Source: Mycoplasma elephantis ATCC 51980 (GTDB taxonomy: Bacteria; Bacillota_I; Bacilli_A; Mycoplasmatales; Metamycoplasmataceae). Taken from it: a DNA stretch of 36,689 nucleotides. Every line of letters begins with the position of its first letter. Position 1 is the stretch's first letter. Positions 9,794-18,379 of this stretch are shown here, piece by piece. The stretch is from contig NZ_JHXU01000010.1 in assembly GCF_000687815.1 (NCBI RefSeq), positions 1 through 36,689 on the forward strand, written 5' to 3'. The notes beneath the pieces are model-generated. The model was not told where the DNA came from. It was given only the letters and a program-made list of their open reading frames with translations, and did not search any database. Made by a program: the position numbers and the translations under genes.

Positions 9794-10162
9794 CTATCAC
9801 ACTTCTGGTGCTAATGAAACTATTTTAGCAAACCCTAAATCACGTAATTCACGAGCGACTGGTCCGAATACACGAGTCCCACGTGGTGTTTTATCTTCTT
9901 TAATAAGAACTACAGCATTATCATCAAAACGAATATATGAACCATTTGTACGACGAATACCATATTTACTACGAACAACAACCGCTTTTACAACCTGACC
10001 TTCTTTAACGATACCATCTGGTTGTGCTTTAATAACTGAACATGTAACTATATCACCAATATATGAAGATTTTTTAACGCTACCACCAACATTTCTAATA
10101 ACTCTTATCAACTTTGCGCCTGAGTTGTCGGCAACATTTGCAACCGATAATTCTTGAATCAT
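9794..10162 (-). CDS. rplN: 50S ribosomal protein L14
   Basis: The 122 residues match L14 in size. They begin [20 protein letters not shown] and include FDDNAVVLI and the signature [14 protein letters not shown]. The end is SLAPEVW, where Trp is TGA followed at once by TAG. Most L14 proteins end in a small aliphatic residue at this place, so the terminal Trp is slightly unusual. L14 lies at the subunit interface. The start shares one base with the rpsQ stop (TAATG). Confidence 0.96.
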
Positions 10163-10428
10163 TATTCAGCTCCTTGAATTGCTTTTTCTTTAATTAATAC
10201 TAGACGAAAATGTTTTGTTTTTGAATATGCACGTGTTTCCATTATTGAGACAATATCATTCAAATTTGCTTGTTTATTTTCATCATGTACTGCAAAACGT
10301 TTAGTTGATTTAAAATGTTTTTGATATGTTGGGTGGTTTTTATATGTTTCAACAGCAACAATAATAGTTTTTTCATTTTTTGTTGAAACAACCTTACCTA
10401 CAAGAGTTTTTCTAGATGTTTCGCGCAT
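10162..10428 (-). CDS. rpsQ: 30S ribosomal protein S17
   Basis: This 88-residue protein starts [20 protein letters not shown] and has the S17 OB-fold pattern, including [20 protein letters not shown] and the end [11 protein letters not shown]17 is a primary 16S rRNA binder. It overlaps rpmC and rplN by single bases at each end (TAATG at both), so the three genes are probably translated in a coupled way. Confidence 0.95.
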   Translation of the reverse strand: MRETSRKTLVGKVVSTKNEKTIIVAVETYKNHPTYQKHFKSTKRFAVHDENKQANLNDIVSIMETRAYSKTKHFRLVLIKEKAIQGAE

Positions 10429-10625
10429 TATTTATCTCCTTTTTGAAGGGAATTAAGAGCAGTTAATGCTCTTGCAATATCTCTTCTAATTGCTTGAATG
10501 TGGTGTGTTTGATCAGCTTGTCCAGTTTTATTTTTAAATCTTAAGGTAAATAATTTAGCTTTAAGATCTTCTATAAGAGTCTTAAGTTCTTGTTCACTTT
10601 TTTCACTAAAAACTTTATATTTCAT
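10428..10625 (-). CDS. rpmC: 50S ribosomal protein L29
   Basis: The protein is 65 residues, [20 protein letters not shown] onward, with the helical-hairpin L29 pattern including LKAKLFTLRFKNKTGQ. L29 lies at the polypeptide exit, where trigger factor and SRP dock with L23. It overlaps rplP and rpsQ by one base each. In some mycoplasmas L29 is much longer; here it has the ordinary length, while L23 and L22 carry the extensions. Confidence 0.94.
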   Translation of the reverse strand: MKYKVFSEKSEQELKTLIEDLKAKLFTLRFKNKTGQADQTHHIQAIRRDIARALTALNSLQKGDK

Positions 10626-11047
10626 TATTTACCTCCATCTTCTTTTTTAACAATTTTAAATTTAACAGGTAATTTATGACCACCTAACCTTAGAGCTTCA
10701 CGAGCCATTGTTTCATTAACACCTTTTACTTCAAACATCATAGTATCAACTTTAACAACTGCTGCTCATTTTTCAGGAGAACCTTTACCAGAACCCATAC
10801 GAACACCAATTGGTTTTGATGTTAATGATAAATGAGGGAATATCCTAATAAAAACTTGACCCTCTCTACCCATATGACGAGTAATGGCGATACGAGCTGC
10901 TTCTATTTGTCTAGCAGAAATTCATGCACTTGTTTGAGCTTGTAATCCGTATTCACCAAATGCAACAGTATTACCTTTAAAAGCTTTTGTTTTATCGTGA
11001 GAAATTCTAAATACACGTCTGTGTTTAGTCTTTTTTGGTTGTAACAT
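10625..11047 (-). CDS. rplP: 50S ribosomal protein L16
   Basis: Two TGA codons read as Trp give 140 residues, beginning [20 protein letters not shown]. The conserved core includes [20 protein letters not shown] and [16 protein letters not shown]; both Trp in these motifs are TGA. L16 contacts the A-site tRNA elbow and is needed for peptidyl-transfer geometry. The start lies inside the 3' end of rpsC, a 23-base overlap that is the longest in the cluster. Confidence 0.96.
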
Positions 11048-11699
11048 TTTTGTTACCTCCTTCAAGTATTTCACCTAATGAAATCCAAACTTTAACACCA
11101 ATTGCACCATATGTTGTGCGAGCTGTTGCTCTTGCATACTCAACTTTTTGTCTTAATGTATGAAGTTTCATTTCACCTTCACTATATCCTTCAGTACGAG
11201 CCATATCAACACCGTTAAGACGACCAGATACTGATGTTTTAATTCCTTTAGCTCCAGCTTTCATAGCATTTCTAATTGCAAATTTTTGCGCAATTCTGAA
11301 ACTTTCACGATTTTCTAATTTAATAGCGATTTGTTCAGCTGCTAAACGAGCATTTAATTCAGGTTTTGCAATATTTTGAACATCAATTGCAATTTCTAAT
11401 TTACGATTCTTTACTACTTTTTGAAGTTTTGTAGTAATTAATTTAATATTTTCGCCATTTTGTCCTAAAAGAGCCCCTGATTTAGCGCTATGTACTCTAA
11501 TTAATACTTTGTTTTCTTTATTACGTTTAATTTCTACGCTACCAATTTGATATTGACGAACCAATTTATCAAAAAATTTATAAATCTTTTGATCTTCTAA
11601 AAGCAATGTACTAAATTTTGATTTATCAGCAAATCATTTTGTATTATGTTCTTTTGTAATTCCGTAACGGAATCCATTTGGATTAACTTTTTGTCCCAT
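11025..11699 (-). CDS. rpsC: 30S ribosomal protein S3
   Basis: The gene encodes 224 residues starting [24 protein letters not shown] read as Trp (KWFADKSK) lies near residue 22, so the first 31 residues would be lost under the standard code. The KH domain includes [20 protein letters not shown], and the C-terminal domain has [19 protein letters not shown]3 forms part of the mRNA entry channel and helicase centre. The start overlaps the rplV stop by one base, and the 3' end overlaps rplP by 23 bases. Confidence 0.96.
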
Positions 11700-12268
11700 T
11701 ATTTTGTTCCTTTTGCTTTTGGTTCTTTTTTAGGTTTGGTTTCTTTATTTGTGGTAGATTTTTTTGTGACAGTTGCCTTAGGTTTTGATGGTTTTTCTTC
11801 TTTTTTAACTTCTTTTGTTGGTTTTGATGGTTTTTCTTTTTTAGCTTCTATGGTTGGTTTTACAACTTCTTTCTTAACTGATTTTTCTTTTGCTTCAACA
11901 ACTTTTGTATTTGTTGATTGTTCTGTAACTGGAACTGATACTCCAATTGTTAAATGAGATGTTCTTTTTAAAATTGGTTTAGCGGTTCCTCTTGAGTGAG
12001 GTTGAAATCTTTTAAGAGTTGGTCCTTCATTAACAAGCACTTCTGACACTACTAATTTAGATGCTTCTAAACCATTATTGTTAACAGCATTCGCAATAGC
12101 AGAGTTAAGTAATTCAATAAATAATAATGATGCTTTTTTACGGGTATTTCTAAGAATATCAACAGCTTGCGCAACAGTTTTGCCACGGAATAAATCGGCA
12201 ACTAAACGTGCTTTACGAGCTGAAATTCGTTGCATTTTTTTGTGAGCGTAAATAATATTTTTTTTCAT
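11699..12268 (-). CDS. rplV: 50S ribosomal protein L22 with a long basic C-terminal tail
   Basis: The product is 189 residues, while L22 is usually about 110. Residues 1-112 are a standard L22 domain: [19 protein letters not shown], then the tunnel hairpin region with [20 protein letters not shown]. The remaining roughly 75 residues are rich in Lys, Glu, Pro and Thr with repeated KPSKP and KPKKE-like segments, probably disordered. L22 lines the exit tunnel. The frame is uninterrupted and ends in a TAATG overlap with rpsC, so the tail is genuinely encoded. Confidence 0.95.
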   Translation of the reverse strand: MKKNIIYAHKKMQRISARKARLVADLFRGKTVAQAVDILRNTRKKASLLFIELLNSAIANAVNNNGLEASKLVVSEVLVNEGPTLKRFQPHSRGTAKPILKRTSHLTIGVSVPVTEQSTNTKVVEAKEKSVKKEVVKPTIEAKKEKPSKPTKEVKKEEKPSKPKATVTKKSTTNKETKPKKEPKAKGTK

Positions 12269-12546
12269 TATTTCTTCTTACCTTTATCTGCTCCATGACC
12301 CGTAAATGTTCTTGTTGGACTAAATTCTCCAAGTTTGTGACCAACCATATCATCTGTTACATAAACTTCAATAAACTTATTACCATTGTGAACCAAGAAA
12401 GTTAAACCAATAAAATCTGGAAATATAGTTGAACGACGCGATCAAGTTTTGATTGGTTTTTTTGGTGCTTTTTTGTTAATGATTGCATCTACTTTCTTAA
12501 GTAGATGTTCATCAGCGAATGGACCTTTTTCTAAACTTCTAGCCAT
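12268..12546 (-). CDS. rpsS: 30S ribosomal protein S19
   Basis: The 92 residues begin [20 protein letters not shown] and include [20 protein letters not shown], whose Trp is TGA, and [20 protein letters not shown]. These are hallmark S19 segments. S19 sits in the 30S head beside S13. It shares one base with the rplB stop upstream and with the rplV start downstream. Confidence 0.96.
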
Positions 12547-13391
12547 TATTTAGTTTCCTTTCTTCTTCTTAAAATCAATTTAGTTGAAGCTTTTTTAGTT
12601 TTTCTTGTTTTAACACCAAGAGCTTTTTTACCTCATGGTGTAAGTGGTGATTTACGTCCGATAGGTTGTTTACCTTCCCCTCCACCATGTGGGTGGTCAT
12701 TAGGGTTCATAACTGAACCACGAACAGTTGGTCTTATACCTTTGTGACGATTAATTCCCGCTTTACCAACGTTAACAAGTAAGTGTTCCTCGTTCCCTAC
12801 TTCACCAATTGTTGCTCTACATCTTGATAAAATACGACGCATTTCGCCAGATTTTAACCTTAAAACAACATATTTACCATCATCATCTTTACCAAGGATT
12901 TGGGCGCTATTACCAGCAGATCTAGCAATAACTCCACCTCCACCTGGTTGCATTTCAATATTGTGTACAACAGTACCTTCAGGAATATTCGCTAATGGAA
13001 GAGAGTTTCCAATTAAAATATCAACATTATCTCCTGAAATTATTTTTGCACCAAGTTTAATATCTTTAGGTGCTAATATATATCTTTTTTCACCATCAAC
13101 ATATGTTACTAAACAAATATTTGCTGAACGGTTAGGATCGTATTCAATTGTTTTAACAATTGCTGGAATATTATCTTTATTACGTTTAAAGTCAATTATA
13201 CGATAGAAGCGTTTTCCTCTTCCACCTTTATGACGAACTGTAATTTTACCTTGATTATTACGTCCCGAATTCTTTTTAAGAATTGTCAATAATGATTTTT
13301 CTGGTTCATGTCCAGAAAGAGTAATTGAATAATCAAGTTGAGACATATTACGACGACCATTTGTTGTTGGCTTAAAATGTTTTAATGCCAT
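12546..13391 (-). CDS. rplB: 50S ribosomal protein L2
   Basis: This 281-residue protein has [20 protein letters not shown] at the N-terminus and the catalytic-centre-proximal motif [24 protein letters not shown] read as Trp (TPWGKKALG) is followed by 27 further residues to TAA. L2 is essential for subunit joining and peptidyl transfer. Unlike its neighbours it does not overlap the gene before it: 67 bases separate it from rplW. A strong ribosome-binding site (AAAGGAGACAAA before ATG) and an inverted repeat occupy that gap. Confidence 0.97.
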
Positions 13392-13402
13392 TTTGTCTCC
13401 TT

Positions 13403-13437
13403 TGCTTAAAAATAATTGCGGTTTTCTCTTTTAAGCA
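13403..13437 (-). promoter_or_regulatory. Inverted repeat next to the rplB ribosome-binding site
   Basis: TGCTTAAAA at 13403-13411 and TTTTAAGCA at 13429-13437 are exact complements around a 17-base loop. In the minus-strand mRNA the 3' arm ends directly before the AAGGAG of rplB. This lies in the only sizeable gap of the S10 section (13392-13458). It could modulate rplB translation or partly end transcription after the long rplW tail, but the stem is A/U-rich and the role is inference. Confidence 0.5.
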
Positions 13438-13458
13438 GTTATGTTCCGCTATTAATTA

Positions 13459-14463
13459 TTATTTATTTTCTTCTGCTTCTTTATCTTTTTTAGATTTTCT
13501 TGTTTTTTTAACAGGAATTTCACCTGTTTCATTTATTGATTTTGTGATTGCTTCTTTAACAATCTTATTTTCAACAGTTTTTATTTTTTTTCTAGCTGAT
13601 TCAAGAATTTCTGCTAATTCTAGCATATCTTCTCCTGCCCCAGCACTTTCTAATTGAGCTTGAAGTTTTGTTTGTTTTTTAGCTCTTGTTCTTTTTGGTT
13701 TTTCCTCACCTGACTCTGAAGTTGTTTCTTCTTTTTTAGCTCTAGGTTTTCTAGTTGTCTTTGGTTTGTCTTCACCTAATTCCGAAGGTGTTTCTTCTTT
13801 TTTGGTTCTAGTTCTTTTTGGTTTTACTTCGACATTTTCTGAAGATACTTCTTCTTTTTTAGTTCTAGGTTTTCTAGTTGTTTTAGCTTTTTCGGTTTTT
13901 TGTTTTTCTTCAGCTTCAGCTATAATTTCTTCAGCATTTTTCTTAGTTACTTTTCTAACTCTTTTTTGAGTTTCTGAAGGTTGATCTTTAATCATTAATG
14001 TAGCTTCTGGTGCTTTTGGTTTTTCATCTTCTACTTTAATTTTTGGTTTTTTAGATTTTTCTTTTTTTGCAGCTATTTTAGCTTCTACATCTTTTAATTT
14101 TTTAGCTGTATCTTGCTTACTTTGTTTATCTAATTTATCTTTAGTTGCATCTTTTTTATCTTTTGAATTAGTTTTATCTTCTTCAGGGATAAATACGATT
14201 GAATCCCCTTCAACTAACTTAACAATAGCTTTTTTATAACGATCAGTTCAACCTTTTGAACGGCCTAATGAGGTAGGTTGTTTTTCAAGACGAATAATAT
14301 TAACTCTTGCTACTTTTACCTTATATATAAACTCTATTGCTTTTTTAATTTCAATCTTATTTGTTTTGATATCAACTTTAAAAACATATTCATTATTATT
14401 TGCTGATAATAAATTTGTTTTTTCAGTCATAATTGGCGACTTAATAACTTCTGTATAATGCAT
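13459..14463 (-). CDS. rplW: 50S ribosomal protein L23 with a roughly 235-residue C-terminal extension
   Basis: The frame runs from ATG at 14461-14463 to TAA at 13459 and gives 334 residues, about three times normal L23. Residues 1-97 are the L23 domain ([40 protein letters not shown], then GWTDRYKKAIV with Trp as TGA). I read codon by codon across 13996-14247, between core and tail, and found no TAA or TAG, so the two are one protein. The tail is Lys/Glu-rich, contains degenerate repeats at residues 193-263, then a likely helical stretch (LQAQLESAGAGEDMLELAEI). L23 is the docking site of trigger factor and SRP at the tunnel exit. Confidence 0.92.
13675..13887 (-). repeat. Degenerate tandem repeats in the L23 tail
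   Basis: This section encodes L23 residues 193-263. A unit of about 20-22 residues recurs three to four times, with the consensus KPK-x-TR-x-(KPR)-x-KKEE-x-x-SE-x-x-E. Alternate copies are closer to each other: the KTTRKPR-type and KRTRTKK-type units alternate. The matching DNA copies are similar but not identical. Such repeats can change copy number between strains. Confidence 0.75.
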
Positions 14464-15164
14464 TATTTCACCAACCCTTCTAAGTATTGAATATCATTTT
14501 TGCTAATTATTAATTTATCTGTTCACAATAAATCTTCAACAGAAATTGATGTAACTTTTGTTGTAATTACTTTAGGTAAATTACGAGCACTTAAAAAAAC
14601 ATTTGTATCACTTGTAACAATTAAAGTTTTTAAATTGTTAGAACCTAATTTTTTAAGTTCTGAAACAAGTTCTTTTGTTGAAATTTTAGATACTTTTGTT
14701 TCAGAAACAATAACACCATTTTTTTGTGCTAATAATGTCAAAGCAGAAATAAGTGCATTTTTTCTAATTTTTTTATTAACTTTAAGTTTGTAATTACGTT
14801 CAGGTGTTGGTCCAAATACTCTTCCTCCACCAACAAATACTGGAGTTTTTAAGGAACCAGTCCTTGCTCTACCTGTACCTTTTTGTTGTCATGGTTTTTT
14901 ACCAGTACCTGAAACTTCGCCACGATTTTTTACATCATGTGTGCCTTGTCTTCTTGATGCTCTATCACTAATAACAACATCAAAAATTGCTTGTTTGTAT
15001 ATTTTTTCACTACCAAATAATGAAACTGGTAATTCTTTATTTAATGTATTAGATGCTTTAGTTGATGCAGTTTTTTTTGTTTCTTTTGCTTTTGCTTGAG
15101 TTGTTGTTTTAGAAGTAGATACTTTTTTAACTTTATCTGTTTTAGTAACTTTTGATTCAGCCAT
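14463..15164 (-). CDS. rplD: 50S ribosomal protein L4 with an N-terminal extension
   Basis: The product is 233 residues once two TGA codons are read as Trp ([19 protein letters not shown] and [11 protein letters not shown]). The L4 core shows [20 protein letters not shown] and [17 protein letters not shown]. Residues 1-40 are Lys/Thr-rich and precede the usual start, an extension relative to the roughly 207-residue family norm. L4 lines the exit tunnel with L22. In E. coli it also represses the S10 operon; whether it does so here is unknown. Both ends overlap neighbours in TAATG. Confidence 0.95.
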
Positions 15165-15976
15165 TATTTATCTCCATTCTTTTCATTTTCAACATTCTTT
15201 TTAGCTTCAGCAATAGCATTTTCTATATCTTCATTAGACATTTCAGTTGTAACTTCTACTTTTAATTGTTTAGCTTCATCAAGTAGTAAGTTTCTTTGGT
15301 GGGCTGCTTTTACATCTACTAATTTAATTGCTTCTTTTGATTTTACATTAGGTTTAATTGCTTCTTTTAAGATAACAATCGATTTTTTAGGTCCAGGAAT
15401 TGAACCTCTAACGATAATCAAATTATTTTTAATATCTACTTTAACAATTTCTAAATTTTGAATTGTAGTTTTTTCATGACCAAGTTGCCCAGGCATTGTC
15501 ATACCTTTAACAACTTTGTTTCCAGAAATATCACCAAGTGAACCAGTTTGTCTTATTGGTTGCGAACCACCACCACCACCATGTGATTTTGGTCCTATAG
15601 CTTGATTCCAACGCTTAATTGTACCAGCAAACCCTTTACCTTTTGATGTGCCAGTAATATCGATTAAGTCACCATCTTTAAAAATTGATGCGTTAACCAC
15701 TTGTCCTAATTCATAACCTTGCATGTTACGAATTTCTTTAATGTAGCGCTTAGGTGTTGTGTTAGCTTTTTTGAGCTTTCCAAGAACAGGTTTACTTACT
15801 CTTGATTCTTTTTGTTCGAAAGCAGCAAGTTGAGTAGCAATATAACCATTTTTTTCTTTACTCAAAACAGCCGTAACAACATTAGGTTGAACTTCAATTA
15901 CTGTAACGGGTAATGCATTACCTTCAGCAGTAAAGATTTGAGTCATCCCTATTTTGCGTCCTAAGATTCCTTTCAT
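15164..15976 (-). CDS. rplC: 50S ribosomal protein L3 with a C-terminal helical extension
   Basis: The 270 residues start [20 protein letters not shown]. They contain the L3 signature around [40 protein letters not shown], and the standard end [15 protein letters not shown]. The family ends near residue 210; about 58 further residues follow. Part of that tail, residues 230-260 ([13 protein letters not shown], then [15 protein letters not shown]), looks like a helix-extended-helix element. L3 is an early assembly protein near the peptidyl-transferase centre. The stop overlaps the rplD start. Confidence 0.95.
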   Translation of the reverse strand: MKGILGRKIGMTQIFTAEGNALPVTVIEVQPNVVTAVLSKEKNGYIATQLAAFEQKESRVSKPVLGKLKKANTTPKRYIKEIRNMQGYELGQVVNASIFKDGDLIDITGTSKGKGFAGTIKRWNQAIGPKSHGGGGGSQPIRQTGSLGDISGNKVVKGMTMPGQLGHEKTTIQNLEIVKVDIKNNLIIVRGSIPGPKKSIVILKEAIKPNVKSKEAIKLVDVKAAHQRNLLLDEAKQLKVEVTTEMSNEDIENAIAEAKKNVENEKNGDK

Positions 15977-15995
15977 TTTTTCTCCTTATTAAAAT

Positions 15996-16295
15996 TTAAT
16001 TAATTTTTATTTCTACACCAAAAGGTAATTCTGTATGTTTTAAACTTTCAACCAATTTAGCTGATGGTTTAATTAAAGTAATTAATCTTTGATGAGTTTT
16101 TTGTTCAAATTGTTCACGAGATTTTTTGTTAATGTGAACAGAACGTAAAATTGTAAATACTTCGCGTTTTGTAGGTAATGGTACAGGTCCAGAAAATTTA
16201 CATTTTGCATCTTGTGCTATTGTTACGATTTTCTTTGCTGTTATATCAACTAACTCGTGTTCAAATCCTTTAATTTTAATTGTTATTTTTTCCAT
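15996..16295 (-). CDS. rpsJ: 30S ribosomal protein S10
   Basis: This is the first gene of the superoperon. It encodes 99 residues, MEKITIKIKGFEHELVDITA onward, with FSGPVPLPTKREVFTILRSV and HINKKSREQFEQKTHQRLI typical of S10. S10 is a 30S head protein that also takes part in antitermination with NusB in other bacteria. A strong ribosome-binding site (AAAGGAGACAA) precedes the ATG, and a roughly 110-base leader with an inverted repeat lies upstream. No other gene precedes it on this strand for 220 bases, so this is the operon start. Confidence 0.96.
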   Translation of the reverse strand: MEKITIKIKGFEHELVDITAKKIVTIAQDAKCKFSGPVPLPTKREVFTILRSVHINKKSREQFEQKTHQRLITLIKPSAKLVESLKHTELPFGVEIKIN

Positions 16296-16341
16296 TTTGT
16301 TGTCTCCTTTGTTCTTTGCCGAACTAACTCCACATAAAAAC

Positions 16342-16379
16342 CTGAATTACACTCTCAACAACTAATTTTAGTGTATCAG
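16342..16379 (-). promoter_or_regulatory. Structured leader of the ribosomal superoperon
   Basis: CTGA (16342-16345) and TACACT (16348-16353) are complementary to AGTGTA (16370-16375) and TCAG (16376-16379), giving a ten-base-pair stem broken only by a two-base bulge. It lies about 47-84 bases upstream of the rpsJ start. The position suggests a leader hairpin that could be bound by an r-protein, as L4 does in the E. coli S10 leader. The pairing is visible; the function is inference. Confidence 0.5.
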
Positions 16380-16412
16380 CAACCTTATGCTTCAAAGTTT
16401 AGTAGCTTTTCA

Positions 16413-16441
16413 ATTATATAATAAAGAGAAGGTTTTATTAT
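16413..16441 (-). promoter_or_regulatory. Probable promoter of the S10-spc-alpha superoperon
   Basis: A TATAAT box on the minus strand lies at 16413-16418. The -35 position (about 16436-16441) is AT-rich and weak, as is common in mycoplasmas. Transcription would start near 16406, leaving a leader of about 110 bases before rpsJ. Other TATA-like hexamers nearby leave some doubt about which is used. Confidence 0.45.
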
Positions 16442-16448
16442 ATATAAT

Positions 16449-16500
16449 ATAAAAAAAATAAAAAATACCAAAATTAAGTTAAAAACAACTTAAAAATGGT
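16449..16500 (-). terminator. Intrinsic terminator after the ymdB-type gene
   Basis: On the minus strand, ACCA and TTAAGTT pair with AACTTAA and TGGT across a three-by-three internal loop (plus-strand positions 16467-16480 and 16487-16500). A T-rich run follows in the direction of transcription (16449-16466). It ends 19 bases after the phosphoesterase stop and just upstream of the rpsJ promoter, which would insulate the ribosomal operon. Confidence 0.65.
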
Positions 16501-16518
16501 TTTTTATTAATTATTGAT

Positions 16519-17316
16519 TTATGCAATGTTTATTTTCTTTATGATGTTTTTTTGTTTATCCGTATTTAAATTTAACACAACTCCATTAATTTGAGTTTTA
16601 TTTTTCGACACCTGAAATTTAACAAAATTGCCATACCTCATATGTTGATACACATCATCAAAATTAGCACCTATTGCTGAATTTTGCGGACCGCACATCC
16701 CAGCATCAGTAATGTATAATGTACCATTAGGCAATTTCTTGTCGTCGTTTGTTTGTACATGTGTGTGCGTGCCAAGAACGGCGCTAACTTTACCATCAAC
16801 ATATAATCCAAGGACATATTTTTCGCTAGTTGTTTCAGCATGAAAATCAATAATATGAAAGTCAGATTTATCATTTTCTATTATTGAATCAATAGTATCA
16901 AAAAATGAGTTAGCATATTCTTGTTTTCATGGAGACATAAGTTTATTAAAAGTAATACCCATTAATGAGGTTACTCTTACATTCTTTTCCTTAACATTAA
17001 AAACTCTTGAACCTGTTCCTGGATAACTAACATCTACATTTGCGGGTCTTATAACATCATTATTTTTAATAATATCTAAAATATCTTTTTTTGCTCATAC
17101 ATGATTACCTAAAGTAAATGCATTTATACCTGATTTTTTTAATCTTAAATAATCAGATTTTATTAATCCTTTTCTACCTGAAACATTTTCTGATTGAGCT
17201 ATAACAAAATCTATCTTATATTTCTTAATAAGTTCTTGTAATTTTGTTTCAATTGTACAAATCCCTGGTTCTCCAAAAATATCACCTAAAAACAAAATGT
17301 TAATTTTTTTGTTCAT
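16519..17316 (-). CDS. YmdB-family metallophosphoesterase
   Basis: The gene gives 265 residues when TGA codons are read as Trp. Metal-binding motifs are in order: LFLGDIFGEPG, QSENVSGRKG, TLGNHVW, IDFHAETTSEK and VLGTHTHVQTND. These match the TIGR00282/YmdB family, whose B. subtilis member is a phosphodiesterase affecting RNA turnover and multicellular behaviour. It begins 12 bases after the recA stop, which resembles the recA-rny-ymdB neighbourhood of Firmicutes, here without rny. The substrate cannot be told from the sequence. Confidence 0.9.
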
Positions 17317-17328
17317 AGGTTTATTATA

Positions 17329-18300
17329 TTAAATTAATGACACAATTTCTTGATACATTTCTTTGTTTTCTTTAAGGAGGGATACTAAATTAGATAAACC
17401 TTGTGCAATATTTTCATTTTTATATGAATATCAAGCTCCTTTTCGTTCGAGAATCTTTTTTTCTAAAGCTAATTGAATTATTTCGCCCACTTTATTTATT
17501 CCAAGAGAATAAATTATCTCTGATTCTACTGTTTTAAATGGTGCAGAAAGTTTATTTTTTACTACTTTCATCTTGATTATATTTCCTGTTGCTTCAGCAT
17601 TATTAATAATTTGACTAGCTTTTCTTACCTCTAATCTAATTGTTGCATAAAATTTAAGTGCTCTTCCGCCCGGAGTTGTTTCCGGATTGCCAAACATAAT
17701 TCCTATTTTTTCACGAATTTGATTAATAAAAATTATACTTGTTTTATTTTTTGCTAAATTACCCGTAATTTTGCGAAGAGCCTTAGACATTAATCGAGCT
17801 TGACCACCTATTGTTTGATCTTTCATTTCTCCATTTAGTTCCGCTTCAGTAGCTAATGCAGCTACAGAATCTAAAATAATTAAATCTACAGCTCCTGATC
17901 GCGCTAATATATCCACTATTTCCATAGCTTGCTCACCACTATCTGGTTGTGATAATAATAGCTTATCTATATCAACACCTAAATTTTTTGCATAATTTGG
18001 ATCAATTGAATGCTCAACATCAATAAATGCGGCCACTCCGCCTTGTTTTTGAATCTCTGCAATTGCATGCAAACTTAATGTAGTTTTCCCTGATGACTCA
18101 GGACCATAAATTTCTATAATTCTACCTTTAGGTCATCCACCACATCCTAAAGCTCTATCTAAAAGAACTGAACCAGTCGGAAATGTTTCAACATTAAATT
18201 CCTGTTTTTCTCCTAAAAGCATCAATGATTCTTTTCCGAATTTTTTTGTAATTTCTTTAATTGCTATTTCTATTTCTTTTTGTTTATTTTTATATTCCAT
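17329..18300 (-). CDS. recA: Recombinase RecA
   Basis: The protein is 323 residues, slightly short for RecA. The start at 18298-18300 gives [20 protein letters not shown]. The Walker A motif GPESSGKT is at residues 66-73 and the Walker B strand [11 protein letters not shown] is at about 139-149. The DNA-binding loop L2 region follows [20 protein letters not shown]. Two TGA codons are Trp: in CGGWPKGR before Walker A and in ERKGAWYSYK near the C-terminus. The acidic C-terminal tail of E. coli RecA is missing. A GGTGAGG ribosome-binding site precedes the gene. Confidence 0.97.
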
Positions 18301-18379
18301 AACTTTACCTCACCTATATATGTGCAAAAAATCTTAAAAAATGTAAAAAATAAAAAAAATTATGAAAAATGAGCCAAAA

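Noticed and set aside
11646-11957. Plus-strand frame opposite the rplV tail
   Set aside because: Phe/Val/Ser-rich translation is the complement of Lys/Glu/Pro codons of the L22 tail; it is a shadow, not a gene.
13675-13887. CRISPR-like repeat array
   Set aside because: The repeats are coding, in frame, degenerate and without regular unique spacers; they encode the L23 tail.
13996-14247. Possible separate gene encoding the Lys-rich protein after rplW
   Set aside because: Reading the frame codon by codon shows no TAA or TAG between the L23 core and the tail, and the ATG at 13993-13995 has no ribosome-binding site, so it is one L23 protein.
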